Below are positions 8,955 through 16,799 of a DNA stretch of 64,000 bases, piece by piece. Each line of letters begins with the position of its first letter. The first letter of the stretch is position 1. Source of the DNA: Thermoactinomyces vulgaris (GTDB lineage Bacteria > Bacillota > Bacilli > Thermoactinomycetales > Thermoactinomycetaceae); the NCBI RefSeq assembly GCF_003688725.1, contig NZ_REFP01000007.1, forward strand, positions 478,900-542,899, read 5' to 3'. Under the pieces are notes generated by a model. It was not told the origin of the DNA, ran no database searches, and saw only the letters and a list, made by a program, of their open reading frames with translations. The position numbers and the translations under genes were made by a program.

Positions 8955-9467
8955 TTAATAAATGGCATTCACTCCGCTGATGTCATCCTGGGTCGGGGAA
9001 TAAACCGTTCTCCCGTCATTGCTGTACATGACTGCTCCACCGGGTCCCAGCCGGTCTTCATGGGCAAGACCGATCGCATGCCCCAGTTCGTGCGTGATGA
9101 CTCCTTTTCGAACCTGAGAGGAATAACTGTCGGTATAATAACGGTTGATGGAAATATCCATTTGGTAAACCGTGCTGCCTGAAGCGGAAGTAACGGTGCA
9201 AAGGCCGCTCCAGGAAACATTTCCATAATTGCCGGCCTCCGTGCGAATCCCGGCACTGGACCCTCCGTAACTGAGATTTACATCCGTCCGGCTGCTCCAT
9301 TCCGCAGCGCCGTTTTCGCACTGTGTCGTATAGTCGCCTCCCATATCGCATTCATACGTAATATTGCTGCTTGACCATCTGTAACCCCACAAATTGTAAG
9401 CAAAGGCCGGAGTCCATGCCAGCAGGGTGACCACAAACAAACTGAGGACTACCAATTTTTTGGCCAA
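8955..9467 (-). CDS. Secreted metzincin-type metalloprotease (matrixin-like)
   Basis: A 170-aa exported zinc protease. The signal peptide covers about residues 1-23 with cleavage near AFA-YN. The zinc site HELGHAIGLAH (residues 126-136, HExxHxxGxxH) and a following Met-turn (V-M147-Y) mark a metzincin of the M10A-like group. Two or more cysteines (40, 50, 90) suggest disulfides. No propeptide cysteine switch is evident, so activation may differ from animal matrixins. The start is TTG 9467 with GGAGGG at good spacing. It is small for the family, essentially only a catalytic domain. Substrates are unknown. Confidence 0.85.
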   Translation of the reverse strand: MAKKLVVLSLFVVTLLAWTPAFAYNLWGYRWSSSNITYECDMGGDYTTQCENGAAEWSSRTDVNLSYGGSSAGIRTEAGNYGNVSWSGLCTVTSASGSTVYQMDISINRYYTDSYSSQVRKGVITHELGHAIGLAHEDRLGPGGAVMYSNDGRTVYSPTQDDISGVNAIY

Positions 9468-9592
9468 GAAAAACCCTCCTTATAAAAATATTCTGACTAT
9501 ATAATTGGCTACAAAGGAGGGAAAACCTGCTTTTTTATATAAAAAAATTCTAATTCAAAATACTTTTATACAAACAAAGAGCAAACCAACAA

Positions 9593-9630
9593 GAAAAAAA
9601 AGGCAAGAATCCATTTTCGGAATCTTGCCT
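9593..9630 (-). terminator. Intrinsic terminator of the 9643-12178 cassette
   Basis: Read on the minus strand, AGGCAAGATTCC pairs with GGATTCTTGCCT (one mismatch) around a six-base loop and is followed by eight T. Confidence 0.88.
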
Positions 9631-9642
9631 TTGAATTTGGCT

Positions 9643-10323
9643 TCAAATTGCTGAGTCGGGTTGTTCTTTCCAATCTTGGTATAACAAGCCGGTGGCAAAA
9701 GTGACAAGCGGAACAAACAACATATTGACCAGCATGACCACGGATGCCACCACGAGGTAGCGGTCGGTGAATAAGAATGTGATCGATTGGACGATCCACT
9801 CGACAGCCAGCTCCACGATCAAGAAGCCAAAAATAATACCACACAGTTTCCAGAAATTGCTTTTGCCAAATTGAAAGGCTTGCTTGAAGCCTTCCCACCA
9901 TTTTTTTTCGTCCAGGACCACGGCAAACGGGAAGGCATTAAACAGAACCATCAAAACAAATCCCGGGATAAGCAGAAGGAAAGTTCCGGTGACCACTCCC
10001 AAAGTATAGAGAACGGACATCACAAAAACGACAAAACCATATTGCCAAAAGCTCCCGTATGCACTCGAAAACTCAATGTATTCCCGTTTCCGGTAACTGT
10101 CCAAGATCTTGATAAAGGGAATTTGGACCAGTGATCCGGCAATCAACATATTGATGCCGTAGAACAAATCAGCGATATGAATCTGAGGTAACCAATAATA
10201 GAAATATAAATAGTTGTTGATGAGTATACACAGAAACTGGATTGGAACGATCACGATCAAACCCAGCATTAAAATCTTGCCAAATTCTTCGCGATACAGT
10301 TGAAACGAATCCCGAATGAGCAT
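9643..10323 (-). CDS. Polytopic membrane protein of the three-gene cassette
   Basis: A 226-aa integral membrane protein with about six hydrophobic segments. It resembles in style the DUF975/YciC group of membrane proteins (GTFLLLIPGFVLMVLFNAFP, then VVLDEKKWWEGFKQAFQ), but I cannot place it firmly. The start is ATG 10323, six bases after GGAGGAC; an upstream ATG at 10341 would overlap that site. It is last of three same-strand genes and starts 18 bases after the preceding stop. In a toxin/immunity reading it would be the natural membrane immunity or export partner, which is inference only. Confidence 0.8.
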   Translation of the reverse strand: MLIRDSFQLYREEFGKILMLGLIVIVPIQFLCILINNYLYFYYWLPQIHIADLFYGINMLIAGSLVQIPFIKILDSYRKREYIEFSSAYGSFWQYGFVVFVMSVLYTLGVVTGTFLLLIPGFVLMVLFNAFPFAVVLDEKKWWEGFKQAFQFGKSNFWKLCGIIFGFLIVELAVEWIVQSITFLFTDRYLVVASVVMLVNMLFVPLVTFATGLLYQDWKEQPDSAI

Positions 10324-10341
10324 TTTGTCCTCCTTCAACAT

Positions 10342-11169
10342 TTAGTCTCTGGGGTTGCGAATACTTTCTATTTGTTCTTTCCTTTTTGATTCACTGGATT
10401 TTTCTCTTGAAACATCTGCTTTGAATTTTTCGTACTCCATCATTGTTGCTTGATCGGCATTCAGCCATTTATGCAGTTTATTCAGCCGCATATAGGAAAA
10501 TTTTTTCGAGAGATCCAGAAAAGAAATGGATGCTTTTAGTTGCTTCATGAATTTTGTCCGTTCTTCTTCCGTTTCAATCTGCACTTCAAATTGTTTTTTC
10601 ATATTCTCCATCATAAGACGGTAATTTTCGTCCACTTTATCGTGGAATTCTTTTGTAACAACATAATCTGTCGTCAATTCAGTGTAATATTTTTTTGCGT
10701 TTTCCACGACTTCTTTCAGCTGATCCTGTGTTTCAAACATGGTATTGGGGATGGAACAAAAGACATCATATCCCTTTTGAAAAGCGGGATCATTGGAAGC
10801 ATGGACCGTATCTGCAAAAGAATCCAACAGGGATTGCAACTTTTTCCACACCCCCATCGGTCTTTTAGACCAGTCGGAGCCATAGGCAAGAACATTTGTC
10901 AGTCCGGTTTCAACTCCGGAAAGATAAAGATAAACATCTATACAATCCTTATGAAGAGGTAAAGTACCATCTTCTTTAACAATTAAAAAGCCAGTTATAT
11001 TTTCTTTAGAATAGCTGTAAGTTGCAAAATAGAATGCTTCATCATTTATAACCGCCTTTTGGGGGAATATATTAAATTGTTCTCCATCTTTTAAGTAGCC
11101 TTTTGCCACAGTTTTAATCAATTCCGGTGGTTCCGGATTGGGTCTGCCTTTTAATTCTTCCAAATTCAT
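10342..11169 (-). CDS. Cytoplasmic protein of unknown function, middle gene of cassette
   Basis: A 275-aa soluble protein that I do not recognise. There is no signal peptide or membrane segment. The N-terminal half looks alpha/beta (AVINDEAFYFATYSYSKEN, then GFLIVKEDGTLPLHKD). The C-terminal half is highly charged and helical, with probable coiled coil from about residue 150 to 235 and a lysine/glutamate-rich tail. GGAGGG precedes the ATG. The gene lies between the secreted protein and the membrane protein with gaps of about 20 bases, so one transcript is likely. An adaptor, chaperone or immunity role is possible but unsupported. Confidence 0.75.
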   Translation of the reverse strand: MNLEELKGRPNPEPPELIKTVAKGYLKDGEQFNIFPQKAVINDEAFYFATYSYSKENITGFLIVKEDGTLPLHKDCIDVYLYLSGVETGLTNVLAYGSDWSKRPMGVWKKLQSLLDSFADTVHASNDPAFQKGYDVFCSIPNTMFETQDQLKEVVENAKKYYTELTTDYVVTKEFHDKVDENYRLMMENMKKQFEVQIETEEERTKFMKQLKASISFLDLSKKFSYMRLNKLHKWLNADQATMMEYEKFKADVSREKSSESKRKEQIESIRNPRD

Positions 11170-11188
11170 TGTTTTAGCCCTCCTTTGT

Positions 11189-12178
11189 TTAACCGAAAAG
11201 TTTGTTCCAAGCCGATTTTACACCATTCTTCACGGCGTTAACCCCTTTTTTCGCCAAATCAACGGCTCCTTGTGCCATCTTTTTGATGCCTTCCCGATGG
11301 GTCCAAATGGCACTTCCAGCCCATAATACCGTACCGGCAGCGGCTAAACCGATTCCCCAAGGAGTGGGTCCCATCAAGACTCCTGCCGAAATCAGACCTT
11401 CACCGAAACTTCCCACAGCTTTGATGGCTGCATCCCGGGCTTCGGCACCTTTGCCGGCTTTCCAATTTTTGTAGGTGTCAATCAGATTATTTCCTGTATC
11501 GATAGCGGCAACACCAATGCCAACCCAGCCGAGACCTTTGGACAATTTAGAAACGGAACTGAGTTTCCCGATTTGACTTTGAATTTCTGCAGCCTGTGTT
11601 AAAGATGTATTTGCTGAAACTAATTGTCTTTCTAAACTTTGAATGGTTCTCAAATCTTTATATTTATCCCAAACTTCTTTGCCCTTTTCTGCCCCATCCC
11701 AAGTATCAATAAAGATTTTCCCGGCGGACCCATCTTTAAAAACCAAGTTTCCCATGGCTGACCGCGGGATTTTCACTATGTTGCCGTAAACGGCTCCTTT
11801 GGGGGAGATTTCATCAATCGGATTGTAAAGATAAGGTTCAATGGAAGCGGCTTGTTCTTTGGCAAAGTCATTGATCACAAATTTCATGACTGTCCAGGGA
11901 TCCGGACCGTCGTTTTTCTTTTCGTTTTTGGATTGCGGTTGTTGTTTTTGCTCCGGTGTTTCCACTTTGGTGTTTTCATCGTTGATCTTTTTTTGCTCTT
12001 CCGGTTTCGGCCCTTCCTTCGGCTTGTAAAAATGGTCATCGACCGAAGGAACGTTGATGCCGCCTCCTTCGGCGTGGGAAATCGCCGGTGACAATGGAAT
12101 GACAATTCCGATCATCATGCAGATGATTGCCATCAGCAGGCGGCGGGGGATGTTTTTTCGCATGTGACGCATACACAT
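11189..12178 (-). CDS. Exported protein with hydrophobic, glycine-rich C-terminal domain
   Basis: An unrecognised protein. From ATG 12178 it begins MCMRHMRKN, has a signal sequence (about residues 13-35, ending SPAISHA-EGGG), a charged proline/lysine/glutamine linker (about 40-85), a central domain, and a C-terminal domain with two glycine/alanine-rich hydrophobic stretches around residues 220-300 followed by a basic amphipathic tail (KKGVNAVKNGVKSAWNKLFG). Such hairpin-plus-amphipathic tails occur in membrane-active toxins, hence a toxin or bacteriocin idea (inference). The frame stays open upstream to GTG 12271 through the 84-base hairpin at 12180-12263. The best Shine-Dalgarno (GGAAGG, about 12272) lies beyond that hairpin. 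Confidence 0.7.
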   Translation of the reverse strand: MCMRHMRKNIPRRLLMAIICMMIGIVIPLSPAISHAEGGGINVPSVDDHFYKPKEGPKPEEQKKINDENTKVETPEQKQQPQSKNEKKNDGPDPWTVMKFVINDFAKEQAASIEPYLYNPIDEISPKGAVYGNIVKIPRSAMGNLVFKDGSAGKIFIDTWDGAEKGKEVWDKYKDLRTIQSLERQLVSANTSLTQAAEIQSQIGKLSSVSKLSKGLGWVGIGVAAIDTGNNLIDTYKNWKAGKGAEARDAAIKAVGSFGEGLISAGVLMGPTPWGIGLAAAGTVLWAGSAIWTHREGIKKMAQGAVDLAKKGVNAVKNGVKSAWNKLFG

Positions 12179-12179
12179 G

Positions 12180-12263
12180 GTTACGGAAAACAAAAGCAGA
12201 AGGATGGATTTTAAACCGTTTCCTTCGCTGGCGCAAGTATGTATGTAATTTGTTTTCCGTAAC
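12180..12263. repeat. Perfect 15-bp inverted repeat between Shine-Dalgarno and start codon
   Basis: GTTACGGAAAACAAA (12180-12194) is the exact reverse complement of TTTGTTTTCCGTAAC (12249-12263), with a 54-base spacer. The whole unit is 84 bases, an exact multiple of three, so the reading frame stays open across it. Removing it would leave GGAAGG about eight bases before ATG 12178. It could be a MITE-like insertion or a regulatory RNA hairpin. No target-site duplication is seen. Confidence 0.8.
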
Positions 12264-12310
12264 AGATTCACCTTCCTTTCATGGATGTGTTTTCATGGCT
12301 GTCATAACAG

Positions 12311-12338
12311 ACAGAATGAACCCGGAGGTTCACTCTGT
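12311..12338. other. Near-perfect palindrome upstream of the cassette
   Basis: ACAGAATGAACC (12311-12322) and GGTTCACTCTGT (12327-12338) pair at 11 of 12 positions around a four-base loop. It lies about 40 bases upstream of the cassette's Shine-Dalgarno. The T-run on either side is weak, so an operator or attenuator is as likely as a terminator. Confidence 0.5.
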
Positions 12339-12738
12339 TTAAGCAATATTTCGATTTATTTGCAAACCGGTTTACGGTTTACAACCTATGTAAATAATTC
12401 ATAAATCATAGCCAATTATACTTGTTTTTGTAATATTCGATTTAAAACACTCTTGTCTATATTGTTAATTCTTCTTTAAAGACGATTGAAATGGATGATT
12501 TAAGGGAAAAATACAAATTTCTTTCAACATATTTTTTTATATTAGCATATTTTGACTTGGAAGGGTAGGGATGAGGGGAGAAATCAGGAAGGAAATTTAT
12601 TAAAAAGGAGTAAATCAGATAAAGTTATTAATAATTTCATTCCATGGAGTTTAAATTGCATCTTTTACGGTCAGATGCTGTCGGTTGGAGATTGCAAGGG
12701 GAAGGGGAAGGTGTTATGTTATGAGTCGTTTCAATCAA
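12339..12738. other. AT-rich intergenic region, no gene seen
   Basis: About 400 bases between the exported-protein cassette and the symporter terminator. I see no credible coding frame; short open frames lack a ribosome site or a sensible composition. It presumably holds the promoter of the minus-strand cassette, but I could not pick one confidently. Confidence 0.5.
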
Positions 12739-12772
12739 TGAAAAAGACTGCTGTTTGAACGCAGCAGTCTTA
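12739..12772 (-). terminator. Intrinsic terminator of the symporter gene
   Basis: On the minus strand AAGACTGCTG pairs perfectly with CAGCAGTCTT around an eight-base loop and is followed by T residues. The stem overlaps the TAA stop codon of the symporter. Confidence 0.9.
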
Positions 12773-14041
12773 GGCGGCATTTTTGATTTCTTCAAAGTAG
12801 TCTTTGGCTTTTTTCTCGTTAAATTGTTTTTCCCATTTGGACATGACAACCGATGCCAAAGAATTGCCCAGGACGTTGACAACCGTACGCATCATGTCCA
12901 TAATGCGGTCGACGCCGGCGATGAATGCCAATCCTTCTGCCGGGATGCCGACAACATGCAAGGTGGCTAACAGGACCACGAAGGAAACTCCCGGAACTCC
13001 GGCAATTCCTTTGGAGGTTATCATAAGTGTGAGCAAAAGGGTGACCTGTTGGGTGACAGTCAAATCAATGCCATACATCTGGGCGATGAAAATGGCGGCA
13101 ATGGCTTGATAAAGCGTGGAACCGTCCAAGTTAAACGAATAACCGGTTGGAATGACAAACGAAGTGATCGCTTTCGGGCAGCCAAACCGCTCCATTTTCT
13201 CCATCAATTTTGGCAAAACGGCTTCCGAGCTGGAAGTGGAGTAAGCCAAAATCAATTCGTCTTTTAAGATCCTGACCAAATGAAAAATGTTGACTCCGAC
13301 GATTTTCGCGGTAAGCCCCAAGACCACGACAATAAAAAAGATCATGGTCGCATAAACCAAGATCACAAGTTTGCTCAATGGAATCAAGGATTCGATCCCA
13401 AACTTGGAAACCGTGACTCCGATCAGGGCAAAGACGCCAAAGGGAGCAAATTTCATGACGGTATTGGTGACATAAAACATGGCATCGGCGGTTCCTTGGA
13501 AAAACCTGAGCACGGGTTTTCCTTTTTCACCGATCGCGGCGATCCCAAGGCCAAACATGACGGAGAAAAAGATGATGGCCAGCATGTCGCCTTCCACAAT
13601 GTCCGCAAACAAGTTTTCGGGGACGATTTGGACGACGGTGTCAATGAGCCCGTGTTCTTCCGTTTCTTTCGTGGTTTCTTGATATTGGCTGATATCGGTT
13701 TGCTCGATGGATTGCATGTCAACGCCCTTACCCGGTTGAAACACGTTGGCGGCGAGCAACCCGACAAGCAGTGCGATGGTGGTGATGATTTCGAAATAAA
13801 GAATGGTTTTTCCGCCGAGTTTCCCCAGTTTTTTAATGTCTCCGACACCGGCTACGCCGACGATAATGCTGGAAATGACAATGGGGATGACAATCATTTT
13901 AATGAGGCGCAAGAAAATGTCGCCAATGGGTTGCAGATATTTTTCGATATTCGGATTGCCGAAGAAAACGGCCCCGACAATGATACCCAAAATGAGCCCG
14001 ATAAATATTTGCCATGCCAGACTGATTTTAACCTTTTTCAT
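12770..14041 (-). CDS. gltP: Proton/sodium-glutamate (dicarboxylate) symporter
   Basis: A 423-aa member of the dicarboxylate/amino acid:cation symporter family (GltP/GltT/DctA), driving uptake of glutamate or aspartate. The hallmark SSSEAVLPKLMEKMERFG serine-rich re-entrant motif and the following GYSFNLDGSTLYQAIAAIF segment are both present, with about eight hydrophobic helices. GCGAGGTGA precedes the ATG. The gene stands alone on the minus strand with its own terminator. The family assignment is firm; the ion and preferred substrate cannot be read from the sequence, and the symbol could equally be gltT. Confidence 0.93.
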   Translation of the reverse strand: MKKVKISLAWQIFIGLILGIIVGAVFFGNPNIEKYLQPIGDIFLRLIKMIVIPIVISSIIVGVAGVGDIKKLGKLGGKTILYFEIITTIALLVGLLAANVFQPGKGVDMQSIEQTDISQYQETTKETEEHGLIDTVVQIVPENLFADIVEGDMLAIIFFSVMFGLGIAAIGEKGKPVLRFFQGTADAMFYVTNTVMKFAPFGVFALIGVTVSKFGIESLIPLSKLVILVYATMIFFIVVVLGLTAKIVGVNIFHLVRILKDELILAYSTSSSEAVLPKLMEKMERFGCPKAITSFVIPTGYSFNLDGSTLYQAIAAIFIAQMYGIDLTVTQQVTLLLTLMITSKGIAGVPGVSFVVLLATLHVVGIPAEGLAFIAGVDRIMDMMRTVVNVLGNSLASVVMSKWEKQFNEKKAKDYFEEIKNAA

Positions 14042-14215
14042 TCAATCACCTCGCAAAAAAATGACATGATTATAAATGTTTATGACTATTTATTAATTGA
14101 TCTAGTAAATAAACGACAAATAATATGTTAAAAGAAATTTAAAGATGAATCAATCTTTATAACAATAATTGTATTTATTTGAATATAATTGTTTTTCAAT
14201 CTATAAGTTTGGAGA

Positions 14216-14244
14216 TAAAAAAAACCGGGAAGATATATCCCAGT
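14216..14244 (-). terminator. Intrinsic terminator of the small spore-protein-like gene
   Basis: On the minus strand ACTGGGA pairs with TCCCGGT (one G-T pair) and is followed by eight T. Confidence 0.85.
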
Positions 14245-14266
14245 TTTTTAACGTTGAATAATGAAG

Positions 14267-14404
14267 TTAAGTTGACGGGCGGTCCGGCCCTTCCAGCTTC
14301 TTGTTTCCAAAGCCGGCGGCAAATTCGGTTTCGGTTTTGTTTTGCTGTTTGGTTTTCTCGTTTTTTTTCTTTTGTTCCAAGCTGGAATTGGACGGTTTTT
14401 TCAA
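14267..14404 (-). CDS. Small acidic/basic spore-type protein (45 aa)
   Basis: A short gene with TTG start at 14404, eight bases after AAGGAG, ending at TAA 14267. The product begins MKKPSNSSLEQKKKNE, is rich in Lys, Gln, Asn and Thr with no cysteine, and ends with TEFAAGFGNKKLEGPDRPST (motif pieces TEFA and GPDRPST). The composition and the TEFA element resemble small acid-soluble spore proteins, though the exact family is not certain to me. A dedicated terminator follows, and a forespore-type promoter is visible at 14428-14457. A 72-aa overlapping frame on the same strand runs through the terminator and is not credible. Confidence 0.7.
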   Translation of the reverse strand: MKKPSNSSLEQKKKNEKTKQQNKTETEFAAGFGNKKLEGPDRPST

Positions 14405-14427
14405 AGCGGTTCACTCCTTTCTAATTT

Positions 14428-14457
14428 TAATATGCAACTTTTTCGTGGTTTTACACC
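14428..14457 (-). promoter_or_regulatory. Candidate forespore (sigma-G/F-type) promoter
   Basis: On the minus strand GGTGTAA, a 16-base spacer and CATATTA lie about 25 bases upstream of the 45-aa gene start. The -10 fits the CATNNTA form; the -35 is weaker. Confidence 0.4.
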
Positions 14458-14528
14458 GAATTCGTTTTATGAAATTGTATATTTTTTTATTTTCTTAAAA
14501 ATTATGCCCTCATCAAAAGGCGGAATGC

Positions 14529-14553
14529 AGGAAGTTTTGATTCTTTGTCGAAT
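14529..14553 (+). promoter_or_regulatory. Sigma-H-type promoter with 0A box for spo0A
   Basis: AGGAAGT (14529-14535), an 11-base spacer and GTCGAAT (14547-14553) match the sigma-H form AGGAWWW-N11/12-RNNGAAT. TGTCGAA at 14546-14552 is also a perfect Spo0A-binding box, so autoregulation as in B. subtilis is likely. Confidence 0.7.
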
Positions 14554-14594
14554 GGAAAAAATAAACTGTTTTGGACGATTGGGAGGGTCTTCCA

Positions 14595-15395
14595 TTGAAT
14601 AAAATCCGAGTGATCCTAGCGGATGATAATCGGGAATTTGCCGATTTGCTTAAAGAACATTTGAACGGGCAGGGAGATATTGAAGTGATCGGTGTGGCCC
14701 ACCACGGGGGCGAGGTCATTGAAATGTTAAAACAGGAAATTCCCGATGTTTTGATCCTGGATATTATCATGCCTCATCTGGACGGGCTTGGCGTATTAGA
14801 ACAGCTCCAGCAAATGGATCTGGAGTTTGATCCGAAAGTGATCATGCTCACGGCATTCGGCCAGGAAAACATCACGCACCGGGCCGTGGAACTGGGAGCT
14901 TCCTATTACATATTAAAGCCGTTTGATCTGGATGTGTTGACCCACCGGATCCGGCAGATGAAAGGCATTGCTTCCAAGCCGGCATTGGTGAAATCCGGCT
15001 CTTCCGTCCCGTCGGGAAAAGCGGCCTCCGGACAAAAAGCCAATAATTTGGATGCCAATATCACCAACGTGATTCATGAGATCGGTGTCCCGGCCCATAT
15101 CAAGGGGTATCTGTATCTGCGTGAAGCCATTTCCATGGTTTACAATGAGGTGGAGTTACTCGGAGCGATCACCAAGTCGCTGTATCCCCGGATTGCCAAA
15201 AAATACAACACGACTCCGAGCCGTGTGGAACGGGCGATCCGCCATGCGATCGAAGTGGCTTGGAGCCGTGGGAATATGGATTCCATCCGGGAGCTGTTCG
15301 GTTATACAATTAACGTAACCAAAGCAAAACCGACAAACAGTGAATTTATCGCGATGGTTGCCGATAAATTACGCATTGAACATAAAGTCGGGTAA
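14595..15395 (+). CDS. spo0A: Stage 0 sporulation response regulator Spo0A
   Basis: Master regulator of entry into sporulation, activated by phosphorelay. The receiver domain carries the acidic pair ADDN near residue 9, the phospho-acceptor Asp in [10 protein letters not shown] near 55, the T in MLTAFGQ and the K in ILKPFD. The C-terminal DNA-binding domain is almost identical to B. subtilis ([38 protein letters not shown]). TTG 14595 is the start, seven bases after GGGAGGG, giving 266 aa. Usually it directly follows spoIVB; here about 6 kb of other genes intervene. Control is probably by the sigma-H/0A promoter just upstream. Confidence 0.98.
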   Translation: MNKIRVILADDNREFADLLKEHLNGQGDIEVIGVAHHGGEVIEMLKQEIPDVLILDIIMPHLDGLGVLEQLQQMDLEFDPKVIMLTAFGQENITHRAVELGASYYILKPFDLDVLTHRIRQMKGIASKPALVKSGSSVPSGKAASGQKANNLDANITNVIHEIGVPAHIKGYLYLREAISMVYNEVELLGAITKSLYPRIAKKYNTTPSRVERAIRHAIEVAWSRGNMDSIRELFGYTINVTKAKPTNSEFIAMVADKLRIEHKVG

Positions 15396-15423
15396 GCCGC
15401 CACTTGATCGTGGCGGCTTTTTT
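15396..15423 (+). terminator. Intrinsic terminator after spo0A
   Basis: GCCGCCAC (15396-15403) and GTGGCGGC (15410-15417) form a perfect stem followed by six T. Confidence 0.93.
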
Positions 15424-15425
15424 CA

Positions 15426-15665
15426 TCAGCGGATTCGTACTTTTTCGGAACGGTCAATCCATAACCGGTGTTCTTTTCTCGCTTCGGTGATTTTTCGATA
15501 AAGGGATTCGGCTTCGGCATATCTGCGGGCTTTTAAAGCTTGGCGAAATCTTTTTTCCAGCGGTGCCACCACTTGTTGATGAAACATGTTTGCCCGGGTA
15601 GTGTACTTGGGTTTTGCAGGACGTTGTTCCTGCCGGTTTGTCGAAAGTCTTCTTTTTTTGCCCAT
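15426..15665 (-). CDS. Small basic protein of unknown function
   Basis: A 79-aa, strongly basic protein beginning MGKKRRLSTNRQEQ, with a helical centre (VAPLEKRFRQALKARRYAEAESLYRK) that looks like a single TPR-like hairpin. No membrane segment or signal. GGAGG lies nine bases before the ATG. It follows the superoxide dismutase gene on the same strand by 17 bases, so co-transcription is likely. I do not recognise the family; the consistent ribosome site and placement make it likely real. Confidence 0.6.
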   Translation of the reverse strand: MGKKRRLSTNRQEQRPAKPKYTTRANMFHQQVVAPLEKRFRQALKARRYAEAESLYRKITEARKEHRLWIDRSEKVRIR

Positions 15666-15682
15666 CGGTCATTGCCTCCTTT

Positions 15683-16633
15683 TTAAGCAGGGGACCAGGT
15701 CACTTTCCTGGCGGTTGAAAAACGTTTTTTCACTTCAGGCCAGTAAACCACATTCCACCAGTTGTCGATGTATGCTTTGCGATTGTTTTTATATTTCAGA
15801 TAATAGGCGTGTTCCCAAACATCTAGGGGCAGTAAAGGAATCACATCTTGTTGGGAAAGGTTTTGGTGTTTTTCCGCTTGCAAAATCTCCAGTCGATGTG
15901 CCCTGGGGCTCCAGACCAAAATGGCCCAACCGCTTCCTTCCACCTGTTCTGCGGCGCGGGAGAAGTGTTCCTGAAACCGTACGAAACTGCCAAAATCCAT
16001 ATCGATTTGGTTTCTGAGAGAGCCGGACGGTTCCCCACCGCCTTCCGGATTCATAATTTCCCAAAAGATGGTGTGCAAATAGTGACCGGCTCCATGGAAG
16101 GCCGCTTCCCGTTCCCAATGCTTCAACAAAGTAAAATCCCCTTCCTGACGGGCGGTTTGAATCATTTTTTCAGCCCGGTTCAGTCCGTCCACATAGCTTT
16201 GATGATGTTTGTCGTGATGCAGTTGCATGGTTTCCGCATCAATATATGGTTCAAGCGCATCATAGGGATAGGGGAGCGGAGGCAGTTGATGTTTTCCAAC
16301 GGGAACGCGGGGCTCTTGCAATGGTTTGGGGGATTCCGGCGATTTCGGAGTTTTTTCTGCAAAAGAAGTTGTGATGGGCGAGGCAAGGTTTTGGAATTGT
16401 ACGATGAGTTGCTGAAAAGTTTGGTAAAGGGTGTAAGGATCTTTAAAAGGCACTTGTCTTTCCAAATGGCAGATCTGTTTCCACAATTTTTGTCCGGCTT
16501 TTTTCTGGTGAGGATCGGTAATGGATTGCAGTTGTTGTTCCAGCCAGGTGCGGTAATATTGAATCATAAAGGCAAAAGACTGCTTCTGCAGATGGTTGAA
16601 CCCATTCAGGTTTGGATGTATCATTCGCTCCAT
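15683..16633 (-). CDS. Iron/manganese superoxide dismutase with N-terminal extension
   Basis: The C-terminal 200 residues form a complete Fe/Mn superoxide dismutase: the first metal His lies in MQLHHDKHHQSYV, the second in EAAFHGAGHYLHTIFW, and Asp and His in LDVWEHAYYLKYKNNRKAYI. Before it is an extension of about 110 residues, helical then proline/serine-rich, absent from standard SodA and similar in layout to B. subtilis SodF. There is no signal peptide. ATG 16633 (MERMIHPN) follows GGAGG closely; an ATG nine codons upstream and one three codons downstream are alternatives. The extension might tether the enzyme to spore or envelope structures, which is speculation. Confidence 0.88.
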   Translation of the reverse strand: MERMIHPNLNGFNHLQKQSFAFMIQYYRTWLEQQLQSITDPHQKKAGQKLWKQICHLERQVPFKDPYTLYQTFQQLIVQFQNLASPITTSFAEKTPKSPESPKPLQEPRVPVGKHQLPPLPYPYDALEPYIDAETMQLHHDKHHQSYVDGLNRAEKMIQTARQEGDFTLLKHWEREAAFHGAGHYLHTIFWEIMNPEGGGEPSGSLRNQIDMDFGSFVRFQEHFSRAAEQVEGSGWAILVWSPRAHRLEILQAEKHQNLSQQDVIPLLPLDVWEHAYYLKYKNNRKAYIDNWWNVVYWPEVKKRFSTARKVTWSPA

Positions 16634-16799
16634 TCTCCTCCGCAAAGTTGTTTTTTCCACAATATGTGTAGTCGCCCAAAACCGTGAATGAAATTTGGGA
16701 TAAAAAAGAGAATTTTAGTGTCGAAACATGTTAAAATAAATGGTTACAGTGTTGAGTGTTGGAATGTGGTGAGAGTTTGAAGTGAATGGAGGCGACAAG

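Noticed and set aside
12552-12758. 68-aa frame upstream of the symporter terminator
   Set aside because: Runs into the terminator hairpin and resembles no protein.
14196-14414. 72-aa minus-strand frame overlapping the 45-aa gene
   Set aside because: Reads through the intrinsic terminator at 14216-14244, and its start sits on the ribosome site.
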